64,000 bases of DNA from Bradysia coprophila (GCF_014529535.1 NW_023503501.1:2300150-2364149), one strand, 5' to 3'; numbered from the stretch's first letter, positions 1 to 11,411 are shown. Notes: generated from the letters alone by a model not told the origin. Numbers and translations: made by a program.

Positions 1-51
1 AAAATTGCTTGGTTTAGACACAAAGAAAAATTTCACCTCCAGTACAAAATT

Positions 52-1000
52 CTACATTTCTTTCTTACAATTTTCATTGATATCCGATTTTTCGATTTGT
101 TGGTTTTCCGTGTAATTACTGCTAAACTGCAAACTTGAACACACTGCAATTTTGTCACTTATCAGCTTTTTTGAATCGTAAGTATTGAAATAAAATTTCA
201 GGAACAAAGCCAAATTGAGGGAAGCATTGAGTATTATAAGCCAAACAATTGCAGGATTGTATCCACAACTCAACCATAACGAAGCAAGCATATAGACAAT
301 TATAATCAGAAACTGACTAATTTGAAGCATTGTCAAATACTTCTTCCACCAAAGATATTTTTTGTATGCAGGACCAAGCGCAGCAACCAAATAATAAAAG
401 TACATAATCATGTGGACAATCGTGTTACAGCCGAATGTCACTGTCAATTCTTGTCCGGTGAAATATTTTCCAACTATCCATAATATGGCAACGCTTAAAA
501 CGTGATGCTGGACGTGAAGAAAACTGATGTGATTTTGTTTCTTGCATAGAACGAAGAACACCGTGTCCAACAGGTCCATTATTTTATTCACCGTCATATG
601 CCAGAATGTAACACATATTAACATCTCATAGTCACGCTCCTGTTGTGGAGTCATTTCTGCACAGCCGAAACTGAAAAAATATTTCCATGCACATGGTTCA
701 AGGGCTGGCCTGGCCAGAACCCAAAAATTGTAGAACACTTGCAGTGCGTTGTACAAAATGATGACATTTTTTAAATTGAATGGCTGCCTGTTTTTCATGA
801 ACAATGGTCCTAAGTATAGTACGAAGGCGATGTATGCAGCTAAAATCAGTGCAACGGATGACGGGTCCCCGTACAATGGCCATGAGTCGAGAAGAGGGCC
901 TAACAGAAAATTTATAATTATTTTGGTTGGAAAATTATTTACTGAACTTACTTTTTCCCTTCGTCCATAGTTCTGGTAATGTTAAAAAATTCGTAATCAT
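52..1000 (-). CDS. ELOVL-family very-long-chain fatty acid elongase, copy 1
   Basis: Members of this family are ER membrane condensing enzymes that join malonyl-CoA to an acyl-CoA in the first step of fatty acid elongation. The gene has two exons, 1000-952 and 899-52. The 52-base GT-AG intron splits a codon after its first base, and the joined protein is 298 aa. Exon 1 reads MITNFLTLPELWTKGK, and exon 2 continues SPLLDSWPLYGDP. The histidine box HVQHH is at about residues 145-149. K-x-x-D-L-L-D-T is at 122-129, and NTIVHMIMYFYY is at 175-186. A T-x-x-Q-x-x-Q motif follows WWKKY. Several hydrophobic segments fit the usual seven-helix fold. The C-terminus KKEM is a KKxx ER-retrieval signal. A TCAGTT initiator-like site lies on the minus strand at 1038-1043. 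This is the most downstream of five same-strand copies. The chain-length substrate cannot be read from sequence. Confidence 0.93.
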
Positions 1001-1930
1001 GACCAAGATGTAACTCTTCCAACTGCCTCGTGCAGAAAACTGAATTCAACTGTATTCATTAATGCGTTACCGTAAACCAATCTGTTTACAGATAAGTAAA
1101 AAAAACACCACAGACCTGAAGTGATCGTGGACAGGACCGCAATAATGTTTAGAAAGTAAAAGTCATTAGAGAGATTGTGAGTCTAGACATTTGAAGGTAT
1201 AAATCATAATAGGTTTACGTTATAAGCTGTCTATTTATAGAGTTGGACTAATATATCGTGGATTTAGTTGTGTGTTAGTCCGTCCAACATGAATTAGAAC
1301 AATCTGTGACACCACCGTCTGCGTCTGTAAGTGTCTATCGAACAGTATTGCAAACCTTTGCAATTTGTGGTATTAAAAACTTGATAAGTTCCAGAAAACA
1401 AACATTTTAAGGATGTCATTTCGTGAAGCTTCCAGACTTAAGACTCTTGATACACCAAAAAAAACCTTTATTCGTTCATTGACTCTTGATAGTTGTTGAT
1501 GGAATATCTAATGAAATTAATTATTATTATAAGTGAAGTGAAGGCCGCTATTTCTCTATTGCAATTTCCAGCTTATCAAAATCAGTACGTATAGTAAAGT
1601 GGAAAGAAAACTATGAGTGGCCATTGATCTTGAAATTGTTTTGAGCAAGCAATATTTTTGTGATCTAGATGTACATATGTTATATGCATGCTGGTTAGTA
1701 AACGGACGTGACGCATGTCCATGTGCTACAAAATTTTTCCAATATTTTTTAGGAACTGAGGAAGCGAAGATCTACAAATTTAAGACTAAGAGTTTTTCGA
1801 CTGATTTTAATAGAATAAAATATTGGATAAAACAGTCGTACACAAATAACGACACGCTATAAGAGGGAGGGGGAAAACGTAACTTAACATGTTCTAACAA
1901 ATTTTTAACAGGAGTACTAGAATAGATAGA
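1001..1930. other. Intergenic, upstream of elongase copy 1
   Basis: No gene or clear repeat was recognised. The small plus-strand ORF at 1617-1862 (81 aa) has no recognisable motif and typical intergenic composition. The part nearest 1000 should hold the copy-1 promoter; only an initiator-like TCAGTT is visible. Confidence 0.6.
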
Positions 1931-2064
1931 GTAATGGTACATTTCTTATCCATGGGGCAAATGGTGGAAATGGTACTTCTTGTGTGTTTACGCCTCGATC
2001 GGAAAATTTTACACAAGAAGCACCATTTCCATCATTTGCCCCATTGATGAGTAATGTACTATTA
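1931..2064. mobile_element. Foldback element ending in AATGTACTATT
   Basis: The two arms (about 1931-1986 and 2010-2064) are inverted copies sharing GGGGCAAATG, GGAAATGGT and CTTCTTGTGT blocks. The centre contains CGCCTCGATCGG. The right edge ends AATGTACTATT. A related outer element is seen at 32.1-32.5 kb. There is no coding capacity. Confidence 0.7.
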
Positions 2065-3692
2065 TTTGACACTCTTCTCAAAGTCAATAATACTAGGCAC
2101 CAAATTTGTCAACAATTCCAGTCTTAATTTTCTTAGCATTTTTTAATGAGCTGGTGTTTTAAGATCACAAAATTATTGATGAAAAAATGATGTCAATTTG
2201 TCAATGCTTATCATTTATTTTCACGGATTTTCACGTATTTTCACCGTTTATAAATCAGCAGCCATCTCATGCTTTACTCAAATCTAATTTAATTGAACAA
2301 ATAAATTGGGCTGTGAGTAGAAGGTTCAGCGAGAGATGTTTTACTCCTACATTGTATACTAAAAAAGCGCTGGCATACTTCTTGCCTACCTCTTGAATAA
2401 ATAAAACTCGTGTGAATTTCGGTCCTCGCTTCGCTCTGGCCGCAAAGTTCACACTCCTTCAAATATACTCTTTCATAATCCTTTCTAGCAAGTGAAAAAT
2501 TCTTTTAAGAATACAATTTGACGCAAAGATTGTCTCAGATCTAATATAATCTGTTACTAGTCCAATAAAAAATCCATTAACTTTGGAAGACTAACTTTTC
2601 TGCTTGAAAGTATAAGTGAAAGTACAACTCCAACCTCCCAATTTTAATTCAATCAAAAAAATTGAAAATCACTGAAATTTTCGCGGTACCAAGGAAAAAA
2701 ATTCGAATGAAAATTACTACCATCTCACTACTACAATATTGCCCATCTAAGAACTTAGCATCATGATTTTCATTCTACGTCGATTAAAATTTTGAAAATC
2801 GGTTAAGAGTTACTCGAGTTATCGCGGTAACAAGTGTTACACCAGAACAGTTACGGACGTTTTTTCTATCTAATGTTTTTCGTCAATTTTCGTGAACTTA
2901 GCGTTACGGACATTTCAGGTTATTTTATGTCATAAGACCCTGACTTTCAGTCAAGGGAATTACCCGGGACGATATTATTGGCTTCAAATCGATATTATTT
3001 TACTGGCAGATAATTGATGTTTTTTCGTCCTAGATGATAACATTGGCCTGAAGACAATAATATCGGCCTGACGACGATAATATCTGATAATATCGACCGG
3101 AAGATGATAAAATCGACTAAAAGATTATAATAACCTACTGGGCAACAAAATATCACATTATTCTGGGTGATAATATCGTCTTTAAGATAGGGTGCCCATT
3201 CGTCCTCTTTTTAGAGGACATGTCTTCTTTTTTCATCTCATTCTTCTTTTTTACAAAAATTCTAAGAACATCACTCTTTTGAAGAAGACGTCGTCTTTGT
3301 CCCCTTTTTTCAGCTCTTCTTTCAGCTCTTATTTAAGTAAATTTGATACAGCTCAAACCTAAAGAACGAAAAATTTTCGCTGCGCGGATTTAGATAATAA
3401 TCTTCTCAGTCAGAGAATCCATTTTGTATGAAAATTTGCATATTACATGGAAATCCTGTAGGAAGGTTCAAAAGGTATTTTTGACATTGACCAGCATCGG
3501 AAAACACTAGACTTATCCGAAGCACAAAATATAACAAGCAATTATTTATTAATGGCTCATGGCAGATGCTGAGGTCCATGCAGTCATGCGCTTAAATGGC
3601 GCATGGATTATCAAAAGAAACAATATCCTCGGTACCAATGTTCAGTTCCTGTATTTTAGTTAAATCCTTCTAACAGCTCGTTCTTAGAATAC
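2065..3692. repeat. Intergenic region with a short hairpin and a degenerate minisatellite
   Basis: A small hairpin at 2411-2453 (arms GTGTGAA...TTCACAC) has GCTTCGC at 2428-2434 as its apex. At about 3030-3140 a degenerate repeat of about 20-23 bp, of the type GATAATATCGGCCTGAAGAC, recurs. A segment around 2932-2955 is the reverse complement of the header of the 11.4-kb repeat family. At 3190-3330 the DNA is T-rich. No gene was seen. Confidence 0.5.
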
Positions 3693-4546
3693 TTATTCAA
3701 TTGTCTGCTTTTTTGGATTGTACGTTTTCAAGAAAAATTTCAAGAACAAACCGAAGTTCAGGGTAGCATTAAATAGTATAAGGTAAACGATTCGATGATC
3801 ATATCCACAACTCAACCGTAACGATGCAAGCCCATATACGCCGATAATCACAAATTGAACCATTTGAATAATTGTCAAATATTTCTTCCACCAAAGATAT
3901 TTTTTGAATGCGGGACCCAACGCAGCAACCAAATAGTAAAAGTACATAATCGTATGAACGATCGTATTGCACAAGAATGCAACTGAAAATTCGTGTCCGG
4001 GGAAATATTTTCCGCATATCCACACTATCCCAACACTCATAACATGATGCTGTACGTGAAGGAAAGTGACATGGTTCTGTTTTTTGCATAAAACGAAGAA
4101 GACCGTGTCCAACAGGTCCAATAATTTATTCACCATTATATGCCAAAATCCGAAACATAGCAAGATATCGTAGTCATGCCTTTCCTGCGGATGCATTTGT
4201 GCACAGTTAAATTGGAAGATATTTTTCCAAAATCTCGGTTCAAATAATGATGATTGCACGGCCCAGAAATTATACAACACTTGCATCGCATTGTACAAAA
4301 TGATGAGAATTTTTAAATTATATGGCACTCTGCTTTTCATAAATTTGGGTCCTATGTACACTACAAAGCTGAGGTAAGCCACCAAAATAAGAGGAACGGT
4401 ATACGAATCCCCGAACAAAGACCATGAATGCAGTACAAGATCTGGACACAAAGTTCATAATTATTTGGGTTACAAATATACGAATTAGTTTTGTTGAGCT
4501 TACTTTCTCCATTCTTCCATAATTGTGATGTATATTCCGTAGACAT
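3693..4546 (-). CDS. ELOVL-family fatty acid elongase, copy 2 (short C-terminus)
   Basis: This is the second elongase of the array, 263 aa from two exons (4546-4504 and 4441-3693) with a 62-base intron at the same codon-splitting position as in the other copies. Exon 1 reads MSTEYTSQLWKNGE. HVQHH falls at about residues 143-147, after KLLDLLDTVFFVLCKKQ, and NTIVHTIMYFYY follows. It is the most divergent copy (N-L-V-L-H-S-W-S-L-F-G-D where the others have S-P-L-L-D-S-W-P-L-Y-G-D). It ends at NPKKQTIE, so it lacks the roughly 30-residue tail and the KKxx ER-retrieval ending of the other four. All catalytic motifs are present, so it is probably an active enzyme and not a pseudogene. ER retention would need another signal. 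Confidence 0.92.
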
Positions 4547-4904
4547 CAGCGAATATAAACTCTGCCGACTTACCTTTGCTAGAAACTAAATACAACTAAT
4601 GAAAATTATACATTGATTGAATCGTAATGAATTCAATTTTTGTCATAATTAATCAAAATATAAGGGTCATGTTAGATAGATTGCGAGGTAATGATAGATA
4701 CATTACGTCCTTGTTTGGAGACTTTTATTTTGCCGAGAGTGCTGCAAGTAAAATTATAAATTATGGGTTAAGGTTATGAATTTGTAGAAGCTTTCGAAAT
4801 TTAAAATTTAATATCAATATTTACCATGATTCCCGTGAAGAATCGCTAAAAAACAAATACAAAAATCGTTTCGAACTATGGCGATTTTTCTTGGCGTTTC
4901 TTTA
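4547..4904. other. Intergenic, upstream of elongase copy 2
   Basis: AT-rich sequence without a recognised gene or repeat. On the minus strand a GTAAGT at about 4571-4576 could be a 5'UTR splice donor, but no partner acceptor is convincing. Confidence 0.4.
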
Positions 4905-5114
4905 CAGTCAATTTTCAGCATAAATTTGCTTCAGCTGTTTTTCAGCTGATCCACACATACAATCAAAACTGGTTTTCCTTGTTCATATGGTTGAAGCTGC
5001 TACACGCACGCGCATGATAGTGGTAAAACCGTATTTAGACGTATAAACGGTTGTGATTGTTTGTATGGATCAGCTGAAAAACAGCTGAACCTAATTTATG
5101 CTGAAAATTGACTG
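4905..5114. mobile_element. 210-bp foldback MITE with CAGTCAATTTTCAGC ends
   Basis: Inverted arms of about 70 bp start CAGTCAATTTTCAGC and contain TTTTTCAGCTGATCCA; the right arm is the near-exact reverse complement, ending at 5114. There is no ORF. The centre (GGTAAAACCGTATTTAGACG) resembles the centre of the element at 36312-36472, so both may belong to one family. Confidence 0.75.
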
Positions 5115-5237
5115 CCTTTGACTGTACGATTTAGTGATTTTTTGTTGTGATTTAGCAAATAAACCAAAAATGATGATGATTTTGTTTGATCCTAGGAAAT
5201 TTATATTTTTATTAAAGGTAACGTAAAGGCGTTTTGC

Positions 5238-5590
5238 TCGATCCCGAAGTCGTTTTATTCGAAAGAGGTTTAATGCGCAATGCAGTCTTTTTCAATCAAT
5301 CAAAATAGTATAGTTACGAGTTGAATTTTTCGGTAAGGCGTTAGGACAAACTTACGACGTGTACTGAAGAAATATATATATGAAAATCCATTTTTTGCCG
5401 GGGAGTCCAGAAAATTAAATTTTTCGATCGCAGTTTTTGTGTCGAAATCGGTCGAATTTCAGTCTTCAAGCGCAAAAACGTATTTTATCTACTGTAGGTT
5501 GAACATATTCATAATATAAAGCATCAATCTAGTTAGCAAATACAGTTGATTTATCCACCAAAATTTCCGTGCACAAGTATTTAGTTATAT
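5238..5590. repeat. Segment duplicated at 17205-17490
   Basis: The block from CGATCCCGAAGTCG onward, including TTACGACGTGTA and GGGGAGTCCAGAAAATT, recurs at 17205-17490 in the same orientation with small gaps. It has no coding content. The 17.2-kb copy abuts the end of the elongase duplication, so this block lies at a rearrangement junction. Confidence 0.7.
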
Positions 5591-5693
5591 GCCATTTAGA
5601 GAGCGAGCTATGGGCAACGTCTAGTGTCAAAATTGACATTAGAACAAAAGAATTCTGTCAATTTTGACGCAATACGTCGCTCTCTAAATGGCC
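5591..5693. mobile_element. 103-bp foldback MITE
   Basis: The element starts GCCATTTAGAGAGCG and ends CGCTCTCTAAATGGCC. Its centre repeats GTCAAAATTGACA on both arms. The paralogous site near 17484 lacks it (TTATATGCCTTATGC). A decayed relative lies at 28396-28490. Confidence 0.75.
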
Positions 5694-5714
5694 AGTTATG
5701 CATAACACCAATAA

Positions 5715-5850
5715 TATTCAAATCGAGTATTTTACTTGCCAGTCCGAGAGATGTACAAAACATGTGTCTATCATTTTTAGTTCGTAATTTTCCATTCGTA
5801 ATTAATATCACTCAATATCGGACTGGCAAGTAAAAGACTCGATTTGAATA
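5715..5850. mobile_element. Foldback MITE with about 30-bp terminal inverted repeats
   Basis: The left end is ATTCAAATCGAG...TTTACTTGCCAGTCCGA and the right end is TCGGACTGGCAAGTAAA...CTCGATTTGAAT. The inverted repeat is about 30 bp with few mismatches. No coding capacity. Confidence 0.75.
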
Positions 5851-5887
5851 AATGCTCACGCTTGCGATTCTTTACAATGTTTCTAGG

Positions 5888-6180
5888 CCGATGCTATTCG
5901 ACACCGGTGTCAAATAACATGCACTGTGTTGTGTGGCTATTCGACACCGGATGCGAATAGCCAAGCAACACATTGAATGCTATTTGACAACGGTGGCGAA
6001 TAGCCAGACAACACAGTGGATGCTATTTGGATCTGGTGTCGATTAGTCACAACACAGTAGATGCTAATTGACACTGGTGTCGATTAGCCAGGCAACACAG
6101 CGGATGCAATTCGACACCTACCTTTGGGCTCCCAAAGGTGGGTGTCGAATAGCATCCGCTGTATAGCCTGGCTATTAAAA
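5888..6180. repeat. About 43-bp tandem repeat array with a terminal hairpin
   Basis: Five to six units of about 42-46 bp, each of the form GATGCTATTCGACACCGG ... GAATAGCCAGGCAACACAG, run from about 5890 to 6115. The array ends in a hairpin around 6112-6146 whose stem contains ACCTTTGGG and CCCAAAGGT. Units themselves contain the inverted pair TATTCGACACC / GGTGTCGAATA. Confidence 0.75.
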
Positions 6181-6461
6181 ATCACAGGCTAACTAGTAAC
6201 GAAAATTTGACTCACAAGCTTTCGGGACTCTACTTTTAGATCACAATACTTAAACCGGACAGTGATTTAAGTGATATTTCGAAATAGTAATAGATGCAGC
6301 GATCCATGACCTGTCCTGTGACGAACGAAACTTCAAGCCCAAATATATGGAAACTATTAAACTTTTCTTGAGCATCTTGGATTCTAATGAGTTTCGGTCC
6401 ACTAGTGATGATTGTCCCAAACATGAACCAAAATATAGCGAAATTATAATTTGACAACTTT

Positions 6462-7111
6462 TTGGAGCAACCATCATCTAAGTGGCTGCAAGCAGTTCCA
6501 TCCCACCAACTTGGACTTTTGCTGGACACCGATGTGGCAAGGATTGCAGTAGCTCTTCGCCTGGGAAACACTGTGTACCTGCCTCACGTGTGCGTGTGTG
6601 GCAGATTAGTCAATGCTGATGGCCATCACGGGCCATCACAAGATAATATCTATGGCCTTCAGTGCAGCGGGTTTCCCAAATATACGCGAACCGTCGGGTT
6701 TTTCTCGACGGCCGGATGGACTGACCAGCTATCCCTGGAGTCATGGACGATCGTTGATTTGGGACGTTACGGTTGTCGACACTGTGGCGACGTCAATCAT
6801 CAATGCAACATCGAACAATAGCGGAGCAGCTGCCGCCCAAGCGGAACGAGACAAGCACAACCATTACATCGACTTGAAGAATCAATTCAGTTTCACGCCA
6901 CTAGCTTTTGAATCTTTTGGATCAATTGGACCGGAAACTGTGATATTTTTGTATAAACTGGGAAAGTTAATGAAACGCCAAACGGGTGAGCCGCGGAGTC
7001 TAATTTCGAATTTTTTCAGCGTATCTCAATAGCAATTCAGCGAGGAAATGCTGTGAGCATTCGTAACACTTACTGTGATAATGATGGTCCGAATTTTTTC
7101 AAGTGATATTT
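6462..7111 (+). pseudogene. Decayed non-LTR retrotransposon fragment (C-terminal part)
   Basis: Conceptual translation in shifting frames resembles the C-terminal part of LINE reverse-transcriptase polyproteins. About 6480-6635 reads W-L-Q-A-V-P-S, then VALRLGNTVYLPHVCVCG. After a frame change, about 6690-7010 reads SRRPDGLTSYPW, LIWDVTVVDT, FSFTPLAFESFG and GPETV. Another frame change near 7010 gives QRISIAIQRGNAVSIRNTY before a stop near 7107. At least two frameshifts and an internal deletion (between residues GHHG and GFPNIREP) mean it cannot encode a working protein. The family match is from memory of conserved motifs. Only the 3' part of the ORF survives here. Confidence 0.75.
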
Positions 7112-7114
7112 TTA

Positions 7115-8188
7115 GACCCGTACGAAGTACTGGGGTCTTATAGGTTTACGCATACGTTTGTAACACGTCGAATTGGACTCCCTGAGTAAGGGGAAACCTA
7201 TTGTGGTTGTCTAGAGATGCCAAATCCGCGAAAAAAAAATGTCCGTCTGTCCGTCTGTCCGTCTGTCTGTCTGCACGATAACTTGAGTAAAACGCATCCG
7301 ATTTTGAAAATTCTTTTTTTTCCCGTTTGGTAATGTCAAAAGACAGGCTAAGTTCGAAGATGAGTGATTTTGGGTCGACCCCTCCCGAGCTGTGGCCCAA
7401 TAAGTGCTTTACGGTTTTTCGAAGATATCTCCGGACATTTAAACGTTAAACTTGTAAGTGATACGTCAAATAAAAGGTATTTACAGTACCGATCGAAAAA
7501 AAAAAGTTTATGGAAATCGGATGACCGACTCGTGAGTTAGACCCCTTGGTGTGGAACAGACACAGGACGGCAAGCAGTTTAGATAGGTATTGACCGTACC
7601 AATCAGGGAAAAAAAAGTTTATGAAATTATGTTCTCCGGAGCGTGAGCTAGGTCTCTTGGAGTGAGCTCTTATCGGTACTATTGGAGTGAGCGTCGGTAC
7701 TATTTCCGGTCTCCTAACAAAATGGCTGCCGGCGGCCATATTGGATTTTATTAAAAGTAATATAAAGTGGGAAAAATGATGCTTAGAGAGTTTCTGTTAA
7801 CATGGAAATAATGTGTTAAGTGTGAGGGGTTTCAGAGATTCCATATATGGACATCTATATATACCTATATACAGCTATATTGAGCTAAATACAGGCATAT
7901 AGAGCTATATAATAGGATATTCCTCTGTGAAATGTTTATTTACAGTGAAATATAGGTAAATATAGCGGTATATAGCTGTTTAAATAGGAATTTTTGAAAT
8001 TTGACTTCGTACGGGGCTGTCTATATTGCCTCCGGCAATTTAATTGTATATGATAACAAGGCAAAGAGTGGATAATGTAAGTGATTTAAAAGGAAGAATA
8101 GTTTTTCAGCAGAGAAGAAAATGAAGTAAGAGAAATAAAGTGTTTCACATTAAAGGCTTTTGATACGAATAGGTGTTTCGTACGGGTC
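7115..8188. mobile_element. DNA transposon-like element with 12-bp TIRs, copy 1
   Basis: Perfect 12-bp terminal inverted repeats GACCCGTACGAA (7115-7126) and TTCGTACGGGTC (8177-8188) bound a 1074-bp noncoding element. It contains a GTCC/GTCT microsatellite at about 7231-7272, a CGATAACTTGAGTA block, and runs of TATATAG/C. An internal ACTTCGTACGGGGC near 8007-8020 nearly repeats the end. A second, inverted copy lies at 33949-35452. No transposase was seen. Confidence 0.75.
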
Positions 8189-8202
8189 GGCGTTAGCTAT
8201 GT

Positions 8203-8882
8203 TTTCTATCTATGTTTACGGCCACCAAAAAACATACAGTCTAGGGACCAATTAATTTTGATCTTTATTATCGACTTAGTATCGATTCGACTATATCATA
8301 TCTGACATTATTATAAGACTTAATCGCAGTCTATCTATTATAAATTACCAGCTTATCAATGTCAGTATGCATTATTCAACAAAAAATAATAACATTCTGT
8401 ACTTTCTTTTCGATTGAGGTAATTATTTAAAACAAGCAATATTGTTTGACAACGAGTGAACTGATTAACTTTTTGCAACTTAGTGGCAAAAATTGTCACG
8501 TCACACTTTAGACGCCTTTGTTGTAAAAAACGTCAGGACCTTTATTTTGTCAAATTTTGAACTGGAACTAGTAAAACCGCAAGAATTTTTTTTTAGACAA
8601 AAATGACCCTGAAACAGGATACGTAGGATCTGATATTTCTAGACCCACAGATTCTGACAGCTAGCTGTTACATTGTGTGACATTTTTTTCCCCAATCGAA
8701 ATTTTTGTTGTACACGTATAACGACCAGTTTACTGGGACGAAAACCAAAAATACCATTCAATATAACTCTGTTCTTCGGTAAATATATAGTTTGGAGCGT
8801 TTGGAGGTAATGTCATATATAACCGAATCAGAGGAGCGGTGTCACGAAAGTTCGATACAGACGCCATCTTCTCTCTTCGTTA
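8203..8882. repeat. Segment duplicated at 19004-19803
   Basis: The block beginning TATCTATGTTTACGGCCACC and ending near CTTCGTTAAAAACA is repeated almost identically at 19004-19803. The 19-kb copy has an extra stretch of about 115 bp after GTTAGGAC (19336-19455). Noncoding; nothing else recognised. Confidence 0.85.
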
Positions 8883-9304
8883 AAAACACAGGGAGCCCAC
8901 TCAAAATTCGGCCTCCTTTTTAAGGAATAAAGGAGGATATTTCGATAATTTAAGGAGCATTTCAGGAGTTTTAAAATATGAGATTTTGGAATAAATTTTA
9001 TGAAATTTGTTTGACTTTCCAGAGTCATATTAGTCGAAGAAATTTAGTTTCCGGGTTTTCCAAAGGTAATAATTGTATTTAACCCACACTTTATCCCACA
9101 ACAATGGAATCCACAAATTTAAATTTAGTTAACACAGCGGTCACAATGACGGCGCTGCAGTCACGATTTCAAAATGTGATATGGGGTGGATAAACTAAAT
9201 TTTGGTTTTGGCTACATTTTCGCTTGGTTTTTAATTATTACATTAGGCTTCTAAATTAAGAGTATCTTTCAGCAATATAAACCGTTTGAGTTTGAAAAAA
9301 GAGG
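8883..9304. other. Intergenic, nothing recognised
   Basis: AT-rich DNA between two repeats. No gene, array or hairpin was recognised. It is absent from the 18.4-19.8 kb counterpart, where the flanking blocks occur in the opposite order. Confidence 0.5.
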
Positions 9305-9774
9305 TTTTTTTTGATACCAACATTGAAAAATGATACTTTCGCCCCGCATATGAGGGGCGAAAGTAAAAAAATGCATCCCACGGGGAGAAAGTACTTAACG
9401 AAGAGCGAACGCAACTGAACGAACAGCGAAAGTGACTGACGTCACAGAAAATGAGAGAAATGATTCGAGTTGTCAACAAAATCCGCTCATATTATGCAGA
9501 ATACTTTGATCAAAATTGTAAAACACTGTGCGCCAGTGTTCTTATTGAAATTAGCATACAAAGTTGATACTTTTTGTTACTGAATGATTTGTTAGTTATA
9601 TCTTAATTTTTGTGTGTGTTATTGTTGTGATGGCTAAATTATTAAATTTTTTATATACCAGGGGGCTGCCGCCCCCTGGACCCCCGCATTTTCTGGCTAA
9701 ATGCCTTTTTATTTCAACATTTTGTTGCGATGTTTGCGATACGTATCAATTTTCAATGTTGGTATCAAAAAAAA
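9305..9774. mobile_element. 470-bp MITE, TIR about 25 bp, GATACCAACATTG type
   Basis: Eight T's then GATACCAACATTGAAAA open the element; the exact reverse complement, ending in eight A's, closes it. It contains a G/C-rich hairpin GGGGGCTGCCGCCCCC near 9661 and a CTTTCGCCCC / GGGGCGAAAG pair near 9337-9364. No ORF. The second copy is at 18427-18873. Confidence 0.8.
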
Positions 9775-9908
9775 TAGTATGAACGACTCGGGGGAAAAAT
9801 AAAAAAATTCAACCTGTGCGATTAGAGCCCTTGCCTTCGGCGCGGGCTCCAACTCTCGCACACGGTTGAATTTTTTTACTTTCGCCCCTTGTCATTCAAT
9901 GTACTATT
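9773..9908. mobile_element. Foldback element, AATAGTA ends, CTTCGG apex
   Basis: It starts AATAGTATGAACGA and ends TCAATGTACTATT. The stem is AAAAAAATTCAACC...GGTTGAATTTTTTT, with TGTGCGA / TCGCACA. The apex is GCCTTCGGC at 9833-9841. The same element lies at 18872-19007, again directly beside the GATACCAACAT MITE, so the pair moved or was duplicated together. Confidence 0.7.
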
Positions 9909-10573
9909 GTATCAGTGATCGATATAGGAAAGCGTTCAGTACGTCTCAACAAACAAAAGAACGTAAAACATATTTGTACATTTCGCCACCCGACGTCCGT
10001 CATCGCTTCTATTGTCTTTTAAAACATATTGTGTGCTTGTCGTGATATGTATCAGAAGTTTGTTTATTTATGTGTCTCATCTAAAATGCTCGCCAGCAAA
10101 ATGTTGATCATTAAATTCAACGACAAAATTGATCTAAATGTTATTGTGAATAATAGTGAAGTTAATGTGATTTTGTTTTCTCCTCATAAAGGAATTTGCA
10201 TCAGTTTGATGTAAAGTGCGGAGCACCATTAGAAAAAAAACTTGTCGCCTAAGAATGATCAAAACGTTGCTGGACGCAGTAGCTACAACTAATGCTTTGC
10301 AGGATATAGAATAAAAATTAGAGAAACACTAAGAGCCGTCCATTTGAAATCTTCATCATCATCATTTCAACTAAAGGGTTTTCTTTAAAACGAAACGGAA
10401 GTTCGCTCGCAGATTCGGAACATTCTTTTTCGCCAAATTACAATTTGACATAGTAAATAAATTCAACTCTTTCTATAAGTGCAGCTCATGATTGAGCTCA
10501 ATCATGAAAACAGAATCTGGTCAGGAATAAGATAAGAATATGATTTATAAATGCCTGCTCAGCTCATGCAGTT
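9909..10573. other. Intergenic, nothing recognised
   Basis: No supported gene. A 61-codon plus-strand ORF at 10029-10214 has no recognisable motif. The last eight bases (10566-10573, ATGCAGTT) are the target duplication of the next element. Confidence 0.5.
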
Positions 10574-11318
10574 TAAACAGCCTCGATGAAGCGGGTAACA
10601 GTGGCAGAGACAGAAATATGCGACATGAGAAAATGCGACAAAGTGGATCTGTCGTAAAATTTGGATTTTTTTAGCGCAACATTTTTGAATGTTAATTTTC
10701 AAGAATTCGATTTTAATTGATTGAACACAAGAAATAATAAATATTTTCATAATTAATGCTCGCAACAGATCAAACCTGGCCTGAAACAAGAAAGTCTAAT
10801 TAAAATCATGTTGGGTTGAGGCTTTTGATTGATCACAGGAATTTAATCAGAGAAAATCTCTTCACATTAACTGAATCAGAAAAAATCTCAGATCTAGAAT
10901 CTAGACCGACGGGATCATATGAAATGAATCAGGTCGTTGGAGTGCTTTCCTAGGTTCGTATCTCAACGTAACAATTTCTTTGGATCTATTCACATAAAAC
11001 CAATTTTAATGTTTATGAGAACGAGAACATTGGCCATGGAATTTTTCGTTTTTGAAAACATTTAACACCGATTTTATTATTTATGAGAACACTGTCACGG
11101 GTGGCACATTATTAATCAATTATTAATATAATAAAATCATAATTTTGCACACTTTTTCACACACAAAACGAAAAATCATCACAATCAACCACATCAAAAC
11201 AAAAAAAAATAATTTAGAATTTTCACAACTGTCACTTTTTCGTTGAACCACTTTGTCGCAATATGACGCAACGACAAAACGACTCTGCCACTGTTACCCG
11301 CTTCATCGAGGCTGTTTA
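10574..11318. mobile_element. 745-bp nonautonomous transposon, 36-bp TIR, 8-bp TSD
   Basis: Perfect 36-bp inverted ends begin TAAACAGCCTCGATGAAGCG. The element is flanked by ATGCAGTT on both sides (10566-10573 and 11319-11326), an 8-bp target duplication as made by hAT- or P-type transposases. Subterminal GCGACAAAGTGG motifs recur in both ends. The interior is AT-rich with no transposase ORF. Confidence 0.88.
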
Positions 11319-11411
11319 ATGCAGTTATGCTTGCTGTTACGATTCCCAAAGAATTTTAATATCAAATTTTAGACAAAAGAACAATTTTCAAATCTGTTTT
11401 CTATTTAATTT

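Noticed and set aside
4318..4546. Separate 61-64 aa proteins upstream of elongase copy 2
   Set aside because: They are read-through of exon 1 into the 62-base intron; the spliced frame gives the elongase N-terminus.
4571..4576. Extra 5' UTR intron in elongase copies 2 and 5 from GTAAGT sites
   Set aside because: No acceptor at a sensible distance before the ATG in either gene.
5591..6180. Possible CRISPR-like repeat-spacer structure
   Set aside because: Units are imperfect 43-bp tandem repeats without unique spacers, in a eukaryotic genome.
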